The notes under the pieces were generated by a model. It was not told where the DNA came from and did no database searches. It saw only the letters and a program-made list of their open reading frames with translations. From positions 39,450-103,449 of the forward strand of contig NZ_AVHW01000091.1 of assembly GCF_000449425.2 (NCBI RefSeq): 64,000 nucleotides of DNA, given 5' to 3'. The translations under genes were made by a program, and so were the position numbers. Each line of letters starts with the position of its first letter. Position 1 is the first letter of the stretch. This DNA is from Clostridioides difficile CD160. GTDB taxonomy: Bacteria > Bacillota > Clostridia > Peptostreptococcales > Peptostreptococcaceae. Shown piece by piece: positions 53,268 through 62,332 of the stretch.

Positions 53268-55139
53268 TTACCAACCTAGTATTTTAGCTACTTTCTGTAT
53301 TACTGTCAATTCAACCCCATTACCTATTTGAGTTACTTCTGCACCAAGATTTAATTTTTTATCAAGAGCACTTTTTTGTGAATCTGTTATGTCATTTTTA
53401 GCTAGAAGTATTGGACCTTTGCCTGCTGCTAGAGGACCTGCTGCTAATGCATCTACTAGCATACTATTATTTCCATATCCATCTTTAGCTATATATAATT
53501 TATCTAATTTACCATAATATGTTTCTATGACTTTGGCATTAGTATCGTGTCTTGTTTCTCCTTCAACTCTTTGAACCTTTCTATCTTTATCAATATCAAT
53601 AAGTTGATTTTCAATTTGGCTAGATACATTGTTAGAACCACCAACTATACCAATCTCTTTTCCATCCATCAATTTGATAGCTTCTGCTGAGAGATCATTC
53701 CAGCCATTTACTATTATAGGAGCCTTAAGTTCAGCAGCTTTAGCAGCTATACTCATAGCATCAGCTTCACCTTTCGCACCTACTACAAATGCATCTTTAA
53801 AAGAACCCATAGCTTTTGCTACTGCTACAGAAGTTGTATGTCTATCATCTCCAGCTAGTCTTTCAACATTTTTAGTTACTGATTCTAATTGCTTTTTAGC
53901 TATGTTTGATACTGCTGATTCTCCTCCAACTATATATATTTTAGCTGATGGGCTTTTCTTAATTATATCTTTTATATAGTCTAAAGTTACTTTTGGTATT
54001 TCATTGTCAGATGCTAATAATATAGGCGCCTTTTTAGATTGAGCTAGTGGTGTAGCTGCTAATCCATCAACTAGTTTATTTGAATTAACTATAACTACAT
54101 TATCAGTATATTTTGTTTGTTTTGCTATAGCTACAGCAGTTGCATATCTATCATCTCCAGCTATCAATTTAACTTTTGAATTTCCTTCTAATGCAGCTTT
54201 AGCATCTTTTAAATCCTTCTCATTAGTACTTTCCACAGTAAGCTCTATAGCTTTTCCAGATGCATCAGTATACTTAACAGTAAATTTATATTTTCCTGTT
54301 TCTGAATCTTTTGCTGAAATATCACTAATTGATTTTGATGTACCATTTACTACCATATTACCTTTAACAGTTAATCTATATCCATCATATAAATCTTGTG
54401 GTGAAACTGTATTTAGGTCACTATTTTTTATAGTTATTTCAGCTAATTTAACATCAGCTATGTCTTTAGTTCCTGCTAAACCTAACTTATTTATTTTATT
54501 TACTTTAAATCCTTCTACAGATGGGTCTAAGTTTGTTCCAGTTGAATCAACTGGATTTGCTACTAAATCAATTTTTTCATCACCAATACTTACCTCTATA
54601 GTTTTAGAAGTTATTGTTTCTTTTTTATCCCTTAAAGTTATAACTAGCTTGTCTTTAGCACTGTCATATGAAGCCTTTACATCTGCAACTCCATAAATTC
54701 CATTAGTTTCAGTTTTAGCTTTTTCTGTTATAGCATTAGCTTCAGCTGAAAGGTCTGCTGAGTTTTCATATTTTTCAATTGCTTCAGCAACTACTTCATT
54801 AGCACTGTTTGTTGTATGCCCTTTATCAGTTATAGTTACTAGAAGTTCTTTATTTTCTCCCAAGGCATTTACTAATTTTTCTAATTCATCTATGTTAGTT
54901 ATTATTTTTAACTGTGATGAAGTTTCACCAACTTTTATTTCATATATTGGTTGTCCGACTTGAGAACCTCCAGTATACTTTTGAGACATTAAATCTCTAA
55001 CTTTTGAAACTAATTCTGTAGCTTCTTTTTTAGTTATTGTTTCTTTTTTTACCTGTGTAGTTTCTGCAGCAAAAATTGGAGCTACTGATGCACTTATCAT
55101 TGCAGCTGCCATAACTATAGAAAGATTTTTTCTATTCAT
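53268..55139 (-). CDS. cwp2: Cwp2, CWB2 surface protein
   Basis: A 623-residue protein: signal peptide to residue 24-25 (PIFAAETT), a unique N-terminal region (26-320) exposed at the surface, and three CWB2 modules (about 324-623). No enzymatic motif and no cysteine in the mature chain. The first 300 residues vary among strains, as with SlpA. Cwp2 is described as an adhesin-like protein affecting toxin release and adhesion. The 425-base upstream gap holds the secA2 terminator, the shared 11-mer and a promoter resembling TTGAAA-18-TATTAT. Confidence 0.95.
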   Translation of the reverse strand: MNRKNLSIVMAAAMISASVAPIFAAETTQVKKETITKKEATELVSKVRDLMSQKYTGGSQVGQPIYEIKVGETSSQLKIITNIDELEKLVNALGENKELLVTITDKGHTTNSANEVVAEAIEKYENSADLSAEANAITEKAKTETNGIYGVADVKASYDSAKDKLVITLRDKKETITSKTIEVSIGDEKIDLVANPVDSTGTNLDPSVEGFKVNKINKLGLAGTKDIADVKLAEITIKNSDLNTVSPQDLYDGYRLTVKGNMVVNGTSKSISDISAKDSETGKYKFTVKYTDASGKAIELTVESTNEKDLKDAKAALEGNSKVKLIAGDDRYATAVAIAKQTKYTDNVVIVNSNKLVDGLAATPLAQSKKAPILLASDNEIPKVTLDYIKDIIKKSPSAKIYIVGGESAVSNIAKKQLESVTKNVERLAGDDRHTTSVAVAKAMGSFKDAFVVGAKGEADAMSIAAKAAELKAPIIVNGWNDLSAEAIKLMDGKEIGIVGGSNNVSSQIENQLIDIDKDRKVQRVEGETRHDTNAKVIETYYGKLDKLYIAKDGYGNNSMLVDALAAGPLAAGKGPILLAKNDITDSQKSALDKKLNLGAEVTQIGNGVELTVIQKVAKILGW

Positions 55140-55421
55140 AGTATTTTCCCCCTAAAAAATTCAATTTTTCATCATTTTTTCCTTATTTACCAATTATAAT
55201 ATATATTTGATATTATTTCAATAAATAGGCTATATTGTAATAATTAACCATTTAGTATGAAATTCTTTTTTATACTTTATTTTTTAAACATTTATGTATA
55301 CAAAAAAGTAACAAAATTGTAATTTTTTTTTATAATCCAGTTTATAACTGATAGACTTTTCATCTTCTTTATAGTATAATATTAAATGGAAGAAAGAAAT
55401 TTCAAGCATCTCTTTTTTCCG

Positions 55422-55432
55422 TATTTCTCACA
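55422..55432 (-). repeat. 11-mer TGTGAGAAATA upstream of cwp2
   Basis: The minus-strand sequence TGTGAGAAATA follows the secA2 terminator and is shared exactly with the regions upstream of secA2 (58035-58045) and slpA (60387-60397). Confidence 0.55.
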
Positions 55433-55435
55433 CAG

Positions 55436-55464
55436 AAAAAGAAGCTGATTTTCAGCTTCTTTTT
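55436..55464 (-). terminator. Terminator of secA2
   Basis: AAAAAGAAGCTGA (55436-55448) pairs perfectly with TCAGCTTCTTTTT (55452-55464); T residues follow on the minus strand. Confidence 0.9.
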
Positions 55465-55564
55465 CATTTATATGAATTTACTAATTTAATTATAATCTTA
55501 TCATATATAAATCAAAATACTTATTATTACCTATTTTTAATGAAGGTAATCTAAGTTATCATTT

Positions 55565-57910
55565 TTAATTAAATTTATATAGGTATTGTACTGTTGTTTC
55601 CCTTATATTTTTATTTAGTTCTTCAAACATATCGTATCCTTCTAAAGCATATTCCTTAAATGGATCTTTTTGAGCATAAGATTTTAGACCTACATACTGT
55701 CTCAATTGTTCCATAGCATCTATATGGTCTATCCAGTATTGGTCAACTACTTTTAAAAGTACTGTCTTTTCCAACTCTGCAACCTTTTCAATACCAACCA
55801 TCATCTTTTTCAAGTCATAAACTCTTTTTGAAATTTCATAAGTGCTATCAACTATTTCTTGAACACTTTTTTTATCTACTCCAGGAATTAATAATGTATC
55901 TGCTGGCATAAATGTACTATATAAGTGTTTAAAATATCCATAATAATCTCTTTTTCTTCTAACTAAATAAGTTTCTCCTGCTTCTTGTATGATGTCCTTA
56001 ACCATTTTTTGAATATCTGCTTGAATATCCTCATCATTTAGAACTTTATTTCTTTCATTGTATATAACTTTTCTCTGTTCATTTATAGTATCATCATATT
56101 TAAGAACATTCTTTCTTATTTCAAAGTTTTTACCTTCTACACCTTTTTGTGCTCTTTCTATAGCTCTTGTAAGTGCCTTGCTTTCAATAGCTGTATTTTC
56201 CTTTGAACTAGTTCTCTTCATAAGTTTCTCTATAGTTTTTCCACCATAAAGTTTTATTACATCATCTTCAAGACTTACAAAAAATCTTGATGTCCCTGGG
56301 TCTCCTTGACGACCAGAACGACCTCTAAGTTGGTTATCAATTCTTCTTGATTCATGTCTTTCTGTTCCTATAACGTAAAGACCACCTAAGTTTTTAACTT
56401 CTTGTTCTTCTTCTTTATCTCCTGCTCCTAAAGAAATATCAGTTCCTCTACCTGCCATATTTGTGGCAATTGTTATAGCATCCAATTTACCAGCTTTAGA
56501 GATTATTTCTGCCTCTTTATCATGTTGTTTTGCGTTTAAGACTTGGTGTTTTATACCTTGTTTTTTAAGCATTTTGGATAACTTCTCCGACTTTTCAACA
56601 GAAACTGTACCAACAAGTATTGGCTGCCTAGTCTTATGTATCCTTATTATTTCTTCTACAACAGCAATGTATTTTTCTTCTTCTGTTTTAAATACTTTAT
56701 CATGTAAATCAGCTCTAATAACTGGTTTGTTAGTTGGGATTTGAACAACATTTAATTTATATATTGACTCAAATTCTCCTTCTTCTGTCTTTGCAGTACC
56801 AGTCATTCCTGAAAGTTTTTCATACAATCTAAAGAAATTTTGATAGGTAACAGTAGCCATAGTTTTAGACTCATTATTTATCTCAACACCTTCTTTAGCT
56901 TCTATAGCTTGGTGAAGTCCATCTGTATATCTTCTTCCATCCATTACTCTTCCTGTAAATTCATCAACTATCATTACTTCTCCCTCTGAAATAACATAGT
57001 CAACATCTTTTTCCATAAGCTTATGACCTCTCAAAGCTTGATTTATATGATGGTATAATTCTATATTTTTTATATCAGTAAGATTTTCTATACCAAAAAA
57101 TGATTCTGCATTACTTATACCATTTGCTGTTAATGCTATAGTTTTATCTTTTCTATCCACCTCAAAATCTTCTTCTTTGACAGTTTTTATAAAGCTATTT
57201 GCTAATTCATAAAGTTTTAAGTCTTCATCTCCATCTCCTGCGATAATAAGTGGAGTTCTAGCTTCATCTATTAATATTGAGTCTACTTCATCCACTATAG
57301 CAAAATTTAATTCTCTTTGTACTTTATGAGACAAATCTGGTACCATGTTATCTCTTAAATAGTCAAATCCAAATTCACTATTTGTACCATAAGTTATATC
57401 ACATTTATATTGTTGTTTTCTTATATTTGGTTCTTGGTTAGATATAATTACTCCCACTGTCATACCAAGAGATTCATAAACAGGTCTCATAAGTTCCTTA
57501 TCACGTTCTGCTAGATAATCATTTACTGTGATTACATGTACACCTTTCCCAGTAAGAGCATTTAGATATACTGGTGCCACCTCAACTAATGTTTTACCCT
57601 CACCAGTTCTCATCTCTGCTATTTTACCTTGGTGTATTACTATACCACCAATTAACTGTACTCTATATTGACGCATCCCAAGTTTTCTTTTTGATACTTC
57701 TCTTACAACAGCAAATGCTTCTGGAAGTATATTATCTAAAGTTTCACCTTTTTCAATTCTCTCTTTAAATATAGCTGTCATGTTTTTTAATTCTTCATCT
57801 GACAGCTTTTTCATACTATCTTCTAATTCATCTATTTTATCTACTATAACATTTAATTTCTTTATTTCTTGTTCATCTGCTTTGTCAAGTATTGCATCTA
57901 CAACTGACAT
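55565..57910 (-). CDS. secA2: Accessory Sec ATPase SecA2
   Basis: About 781 residues, the expected length for the accessory SecA of this organism; it drives export of SlpA and a subset of Cwps. The ATPase motifs are visible: Walker A MRTGEGKTLVE, DEVD box VDEVDSILIDEART, and the second domain GRGTDISLG with GRSGRQGDPG. The C-terminal zinc-binding tail of SecA1 is missing, as typical for SecA2. The frame opens at 57937, but that start lies in the AAAGGAGG ribosome binding site; the ATG at 57910 is chosen. It is between slpA and cwp2. Confidence 0.96.
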   Translation of the reverse strand: MSVVDAILDKADEQEIKKLNVIVDKIDELEDSMKKLSDEELKNMTAIFKERIEKGETLDNILPEAFAVVREVSKRKLGMRQYRVQLIGGIVIHQGKIAEMRTGEGKTLVEVAPVYLNALTGKGVHVITVNDYLAERDKELMRPVYESLGMTVGVIISNQEPNIRKQQYKCDITYGTNSEFGFDYLRDNMVPDLSHKVQRELNFAIVDEVDSILIDEARTPLIIAGDGDEDLKLYELANSFIKTVKEEDFEVDRKDKTIALTANGISNAESFFGIENLTDIKNIELYHHINQALRGHKLMEKDVDYVISEGEVMIVDEFTGRVMDGRRYTDGLHQAIEAKEGVEINNESKTMATVTYQNFFRLYEKLSGMTGTAKTEEGEFESIYKLNVVQIPTNKPVIRADLHDKVFKTEEEKYIAVVEEIIRIHKTRQPILVGTVSVEKSEKLSKMLKKQGIKHQVLNAKQHDKEAEIISKAGKLDAITIATNMAGRGTDISLGAGDKEEEQEVKNLGGLYVIGTERHESRRIDNQLRGRSGRQGDPGTSRFFVSLEDDVIKLYGGKTIEKLMKRTSSKENTAIESKALTRAIERAQKGVEGKNFEIRKNVLKYDDTINEQRKVIYNERNKVLNDEDIQADIQKMVKDIIQEAGETYLVRRKRDYYGYFKHLYSTFMPADTLLIPGVDKKSVQEIVDSTYEISKRVYDLKKMMVGIEKVAELEKTVLLKVVDQYWIDHIDAMEQLRQYVGLKSYAQKDPFKEYALEGYDMFEELNKNIRETTVQYLYKFN

Positions 57911-58034
57911 ATAAGTACCTCCTTTTCTATTGTCCAATTACTATTATACATTAAAAATCCATAATAGTAGACAATTATTTTGATTTATAGTATAATGATT
58001 TTACTTAAATAAATTAAACATCTTTTTATTTAGG

Positions 58035-58045
58035 TATTTCTCACA
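58035..58045 (-). repeat. 11-mer TGTGAGAAATA upstream of secA2
   Basis: Minus-strand TGTGAGAAATA directly following the second slpA terminator, in the same arrangement as upstream of cwp2. Confidence 0.55.
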
Positions 58046-58046
58046 T

Positions 58047-58077
58047 AAAATAGAGGCTATTTATAGCCTCTATTTTA
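58047..58077 (-). terminator. Second terminator after slpA
   Basis: AAAATAGAGGCTA and TAGCCTCTATTTT form a perfect 13-bp stem with a short loop, with an AT-rich tail on both sides. Confidence 0.85.
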
Positions 58078-58100
58078 TTTTATATTTATTTTTTGTTATA

Positions 58101-58130
58101 AAAAAGACTCCTCTTAAGAGAAGTCTTTTT
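58101..58130 (-). terminator. First terminator after slpA
   Basis: AAAAAGACT and AGTCTTTTT surround a near-palindromic CTCTTAAGAG, giving a long stem followed by TTTTTT on the minus strand. Two strong terminators in a row fit the very high transcription of slpA. Confidence 0.9.
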
Positions 58131-58157
58131 CTATTTAAAGTTTTATTAAAACTTATA

Positions 58158-60308
58158 TTACATATCTAATAAATCTTTCATTTTATTTATAACTGAAGAA
58201 GCTATACCTTTACCTACTTGAACTAAGTTAGTTCCACCATCTTTAGAAACTGCTTTACTTACAGCCACATTTTGGTCAGAAGATAAAGTATCAGTAGCTA
58301 ATATAATTGGAGCTGGAGATTCTTTAAATCTACCTGCTATTGGAGCTGCTGCTAATGCATCTACTAATTGGTCTTCTTTAGTAGAACCATCTTTTGCAAC
58401 AAAATAGTTTACAACTTCACCGTCTGTAAAGTAATCATCTTCTTTTAATACTTCAGCATTAGTTGCTTGTCTGTCATCTCCACTTATTCTATCTGGAGTT
58501 TTTCCAGTTGCACTATCTATTGAATCTTCAATATCTGTAGATACACTATTTTTTCCACCTATTATATCAACATCAGAAGTTCCTAAGAAACTCTTAGCAT
58601 CATCACTTATTTCTTTTGCTTTTCCATCTACAACTACTATTGGAGTAGCATCTCCATCTTTAAGTTGAGAAGCAACTGGAGCTATACTCATAGCATCTGC
58701 TAATCCAGTACCTCCAACTACGAATGCTTTATCATTATCAAGACCTATTTCATCAGCTATTGCTAAAGAAGTTTCATATCTATCTTCTCCTGATAATCTT
58801 GTAACTTTAAGACCCATATTTTTCAATTCAGTTTCTACATCTTTAGATATAGAATTAACTCCACCAGCTAAATATACTTTTTTAGAAGTATTTATACCAG
58901 TATCACTCTTTAAGTTCATGACTCTTTTTATTTCAGATTTTACTGATGAATCTAATTTATCTTTTGAAGTTAATAATAATGGAGCTGTTTTTTCTGAAGC
59001 TAATGGTGATGCAACAAGTCCATCAACTATAGATGTAGATCCAACTAATACTATATTATTAACTGCATCAGCAGTTATTGCATTTTTATCATCAGAATTA
59101 TAATATTTACTACTTAATTCTATAGCAGTTTCTATTCTATCTTCTCCTGCTACTGTTACAACATTTGAATAAGTATTATTGTATGTTTTTAAATCATCCA
59201 CATAATCTTTTAAATCTTTTAATTTATTAGCTTTTATAACTACTTTAGCTGGACTATCTTGATCAGCTATTGTATCATTTGCTGATTTAGTTTCTAATCT
59301 TTTGCCATCTGGATAAAGAACTACTTGATATTTTCCATTAACTAATTGAACTAAATTAGACTCTATACCATCATTTTGTAATTCTACTATTGCATTATAT
59401 GCTTCAGAAACCTCTTTTTGATCAAACACATATTTTTTGGCTAAATTTTCAGCTGATGTATATGAACTAGCATCTACATCAATTGATTCTTCCTTTGCAT
59501 TTGTAACTCTTACATTTATCTTGCCTGATGCTGCTAAATCATTAGCATCTTTAAGTTCAAGACCACTTATATTAACAGCAGTAACAGCTGGAGAACCTGT
59601 TTTACTTAATTTAAGTGATTTATTAAAATCAATTTCTTTATTAGCCTTACCATCATAAGTAAGATTAGAACTAGCTGTTAGCGCACAAATAACTGCAGCT
59701 GCATCTACCTTACCATACGAATAATCACCAAGATCTGATGCTACTGTTGCAGTTACAGTATATCCTGCATCATCAGTACCAGTTACTGCATATGAATATA
59801 CATCTCCTACTTTAAGTGATTTACCAGCTGCAACTAACTTAGCACTAACTGGTGTAGTCTTAACAAGACCTTCTTTTTCAGTAGTTGCATCTTCTAAAAG
59901 AACTTTATTATCAAATGTTTTTAGTTTACTTACAATTGATTCAGCCTCAGCTTTAGTTAACATTGTTCCTGCAAAATCATAATCAACTACAAAATCAACA
60001 TAATCTCCATCACCTAATTTATCTAATTGTGTGTTAACAAGATTATACAATTTATCAGCAGCGGCATCTCTATCAACTTTTGTTGCAGTAGCAGCTTTAA
60101 CATTACCAACTGTATTTCCATTAAAAGAAACATCTATTCCTTTTATACTACCATTTTTCAATCCATCTTGTAATTGTTTTACTGCCTTTTTCCAATCATT
60201 TTTAACTACAGTATAACCATCTGTTCCAGTAGTTGCAGCAAATACTGGAGCTGCCGAAGCTACTACTGTTAATGCTGACATAGCTATTGCTATATTTTTC
60301 TTATTCAT
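58158..60308 (-). CDS. slpA: S-layer precursor protein SlpA
   Basis: A 716-residue preprotein. Signal peptide cleavage is after Ala24 (PVFA/ATTGT). Residues 25-342 are the low-molecular-weight surface subunit, variable between strains; Cwp84 cleavage is expected after Ser342 in LETKS/ANDTI, and 343-716 is the high-molecular-weight subunit with three CWB2 modules that bind PSII. The LMW part contains one cysteine (Cys208, in AAVICALTASS), unusual for an S-layer protein. The HMW part is close to the common type, while the LMW part differs from the reference sequence I remember, so the S-layer type should be determined separately. Confidence 0.98.
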   Translation of the reverse strand: MNKKNIAIAMSALTVVASAAPVFAATTGTDGYTVVKNDWKKAVKQLQDGLKNGSIKGIDVSFNGNTVGNVKAATATKVDRDAAADKLYNLVNTQLDKLGDGDYVDFVVDYDFAGTMLTKAEAESIVSKLKTFDNKVLLEDATTEKEGLVKTTPVSAKLVAAGKSLKVGDVYSYAVTGTDDAGYTVTATVASDLGDYSYGKVDAAAVICALTASSNLTYDGKANKEIDFNKSLKLSKTGSPAVTAVNISGLELKDANDLAASGKINVRVTNAKEESIDVDASSYTSAENLAKKYVFDQKEVSEAYNAIVELQNDGIESNLVQLVNGKYQVVLYPDGKRLETKSANDTIADQDSPAKVVIKANKLKDLKDYVDDLKTYNNTYSNVVTVAGEDRIETAIELSSKYYNSDDKNAITADAVNNIVLVGSTSIVDGLVASPLASEKTAPLLLTSKDKLDSSVKSEIKRVMNLKSDTGINTSKKVYLAGGVNSISKDVETELKNMGLKVTRLSGEDRYETSLAIADEIGLDNDKAFVVGGTGLADAMSIAPVASQLKDGDATPIVVVDGKAKEISDDAKSFLGTSDVDIIGGKNSVSTDIEDSIDSATGKTPDRISGDDRQATNAEVLKEDDYFTDGEVVNYFVAKDGSTKEDQLVDALAAAPIAGRFKESPAPIILATDTLSSDQNVAVSKAVSKDGGTNLVQVGKGIASSVINKMKDLLDM

Positions 60309-60386
60309 TTCTTAAATTCCTCCCAACATTATATTAAATTACATCTCTTTATTATGTACATAGAATAATCATCCATATATTCCTAA

Positions 60387-60397
60387 TATTTCTCACA
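60387..60397 (-). repeat. 11-mer TGTGAGAAATA at the slpA transcript start
   Basis: Minus-strand TGTGAGAAATA starts at or within a few bases of the predicted transcription start of slpA. It is shared exactly with the regions before secA2 and cwp2. Confidence 0.55.
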
Positions 60398-60402
60398 TCT
60401 CT

Positions 60403-60431
60403 ATAATAATCCATTTTTATTCTTTTTGCAA
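60403..60431 (-). promoter_or_regulatory. SigmaA promoter of slpA
   Basis: On the minus strand TTGCAA (60426-60431), a 17-base spacer and TATTAT (60403-60408). The -35 overlaps a CAAAAA site. The transcript would have a leader of about 90 bases. Other promoters further downstream are possible. Confidence 0.65.
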
Positions 60432-60517
60432 GCTATTTTTTTAAATTATTATTTTATCCAGATATATGAATTTTTATACCCAAAACTTCAAGATATAACA
60501 AAATAAAAATTTTTATT

Positions 60518-62104
60518 TTACTTATTTAAAAATTCTTGAGTAGCATACACTTGTCCATCTGGTAATATATATAATCCAAATCCAGTGTACGCAAAGTTAC
60601 TATTTAACATGTTTTCGTTATATTTATCAGACTTCTTCCAAACTGTAACTATTACATTTGCCACTTCTCTAGCATCTTTTGTTGTATAAGTACTCTTTGT
60701 AGTAAGTGGAACAAAAGCTATATTTTCTTCACTTCTCATTCCACCAGAAAATACTTCAGCAGCATTTTTACCATTTATTACATGCGCGAATTCTCCTTTA
60801 TCAGCCATATACTTAGACCAATAATTTGCCATTCCTTGTAAATTTTTAGATACTTGTAATGGCTCTTTCCCTTTTTCTTTTCTATAAGAATTTACCAAAT
60901 TGTACATTTCACTAGAAACCATCATTTTAAAATCAGCACTATTCATGTCATTAGTCTTATATTCAAGTACATTTATCTCTACACTTATTGATGTAGTTTT
61001 TCCACCAATATCAGTAGCTTTTATAGTAACTTTATATTTACCAACCTTATCAGTATTAACTTCTCCTATAAGTTCTGGTTTTAATTCATTTCCCTTATTA
61101 TCCTTCGCAACTATATTTAACTTACCTATATCAAACTTATCTCCTTGATATACATTTAAATTTCCAACTGTTATTGTTGGTGCACTTGCATCCAATGATG
61201 ATGCACTTAAACATTGTTGTAGTGTTTTCTCATCTATGCCTCCTAGTGCTGTGATTTTATCAGCACTTCTAAGTACAGACTTATCACTACTTCCATCAAC
61301 TAATACAATTGGTGCATTTTTAGCTATAGAAGAACCAGCAACTGCATCTACTAATTGGAATCCTTTAGAAAGATAGAACTCTTTTGCTGAACTATAAAAA
61401 TGCTTTATAACTTTTTTATTAGTTTCAAATCTATCTTCTCCTGCTAATCTAACTGAATTGGTTTTCTTAACTAAATCATTACTTATTATCTCTTCTGAAC
61501 CAAGTGCGTAACATTGTACACCTTCTTTTTTCTCAAATTGAACACTTTTTCCATCAGTTAAAATTATAGGGGAACCATCTCTTGATGCTACTGACGATGC
61601 ACTCATAGCATCTGCTTCACCTTTATACCCATTAGTTATAAAAACCTTATCTATAGTCTTTATTGAAGCTATTTCCTTTGCTATAAGATAACTTGTTTCT
61701 ATTCTATCATTTCCACCTATTCGTTTAACTTCTATACCTTTTTGCTTTAATTTATTTTCAACTGACTTCCCTATTGAATCTTCAGTTCCTATTATGTAGA
61801 CCTTCTTTACATCTTTTAGCATATTTTCTGTGTCTGATGGGATATTATTTTTTTGTGCTAACAATATAGGTGCTTTAACTGCCCCTGCTAATCCACTTGC
61901 ACTAAGTCCATCTGCTAGAGTATTGTCTGTGTTTACTAATACCACATTTTCATATGTTTGCTTCTGTGCAATTTTTGCAGCTGTCTCATATCTATCTTTC
62001 CCTTGTATCTTTTCTATACTTGAAAGTGCATTAATGTTTAGTGCTCCTGCCATTATTAGTGATACTGTCAATCCTATTGATAATATTTTCCTATTTGCTT
62101 TCAT
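60518..62104 (-). CDS. cwp12: CWB2 protein with Ig-like and CAP/SCP domains (Cwp12-like)
   Basis: A 528-residue protein: signal peptide to about residue 26, three CWB2 modules (about 28-305), an Ig-like domain (about 308-385, APTITVGNLNVYQGDKF ... GKYKVTIKATD) and a C-terminal CAP/SCP domain (about 395-528) with the YNLVNSYRKEKGK helix, the His-containing GEFAHVI and SEENIAF motifs. The CAP fold is used in secreted proteins with varied functions. Position next to slpA fits cwp12; the symbol rests on synteny. It is a tandem paralogue of the next gene. Confidence 0.85.
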   Translation of the reverse strand: MKANRKILSIGLTVSLIMAGALNINALSSIEKIQGKDRYETAAKIAQKQTYENVVLVNTDNTLADGLSASGLAGAVKAPILLAQKNNIPSDTENMLKDVKKVYIIGTEDSIGKSVENKLKQKGIEVKRIGGNDRIETSYLIAKEIASIKTIDKVFITNGYKGEADAMSASSVASRDGSPIILTDGKSVQFEKKEGVQCYALGSEEIISNDLVKKTNSVRLAGEDRFETNKKVIKHFYSSAKEFYLSKGFQLVDAVAGSSIAKNAPIVLVDGSSDKSVLRSADKITALGGIDEKTLQQCLSASSLDASAPTITVGNLNVYQGDKFDIGKLNIVAKDNKGNELKPELIGEVNTDKVGKYKVTIKATDIGGKTTSISVEINVLEYKTNDMNSADFKMMVSSEMYNLVNSYRKEKGKEPLQVSKNLQGMANYWSKYMADKGEFAHVINGKNAAEVFSGGMRSEENIAFVPLTTKSTYTTKDAREVANVIVTVWKKSDKYNENMLNSNFAYTGFGLYILPDGQVYATQEFLNK

Positions 62105-62200
62105 CGAACCCCTCCTACTAATTTTTATATAATTCAGCTAATCATAAATTACATCCTCAGTAGTGATTCCCTCAAAATTTATAAATTACTAAAATAAAAA

Positions 62201-62264
62201 ACATCTAAGATACCATAATCTGTAGGATTATAACAAAGCAGATTATAAAAAGTACATTAGATGT
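62201..62264 (-). terminator. Two-tier hairpin terminator between the two CWB2-CAP genes
   Basis: Outer arms ACATCTAA / TTAGATGT (62201-62208, 62257-62264) enclose inner arms ATAATCTG / CAGATTAT (62215-62222, 62239-62246). The minus strand continues into TTTTTT. It lies about 70 bases beyond the stop of the upstream gene. Confidence 0.75.
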
Positions 62265-62332
62265 GATTTTCATTTTATGATATCAGTAAATTAATAAAAA
62301 AACAAGATTTATGGAAATTTTTACAAAACGAC

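Larger units (their letters stand above)
55140..55564 (-). other. Intergenic region upstream of cwp2
   Basis: The 425 bases contain the secA2 terminator (55436-55464), the 11-mer TATTTCTCACA (55422-55432) and, on the minus strand, TTGAAA-18-TATTAT followed by TTATACTATAAA, a stretch also found upstream of secA2. About 200 bases of untranslated leader would remain. I see no ORF. Confidence 0.55.

Noticed and set aside
62201..62264. Nested inverted repeats as a tRNA or mobile element end
   Set aside because: No tRNA-like loops or target duplication; the T-run on the minus strand makes a terminator the simple explanation.
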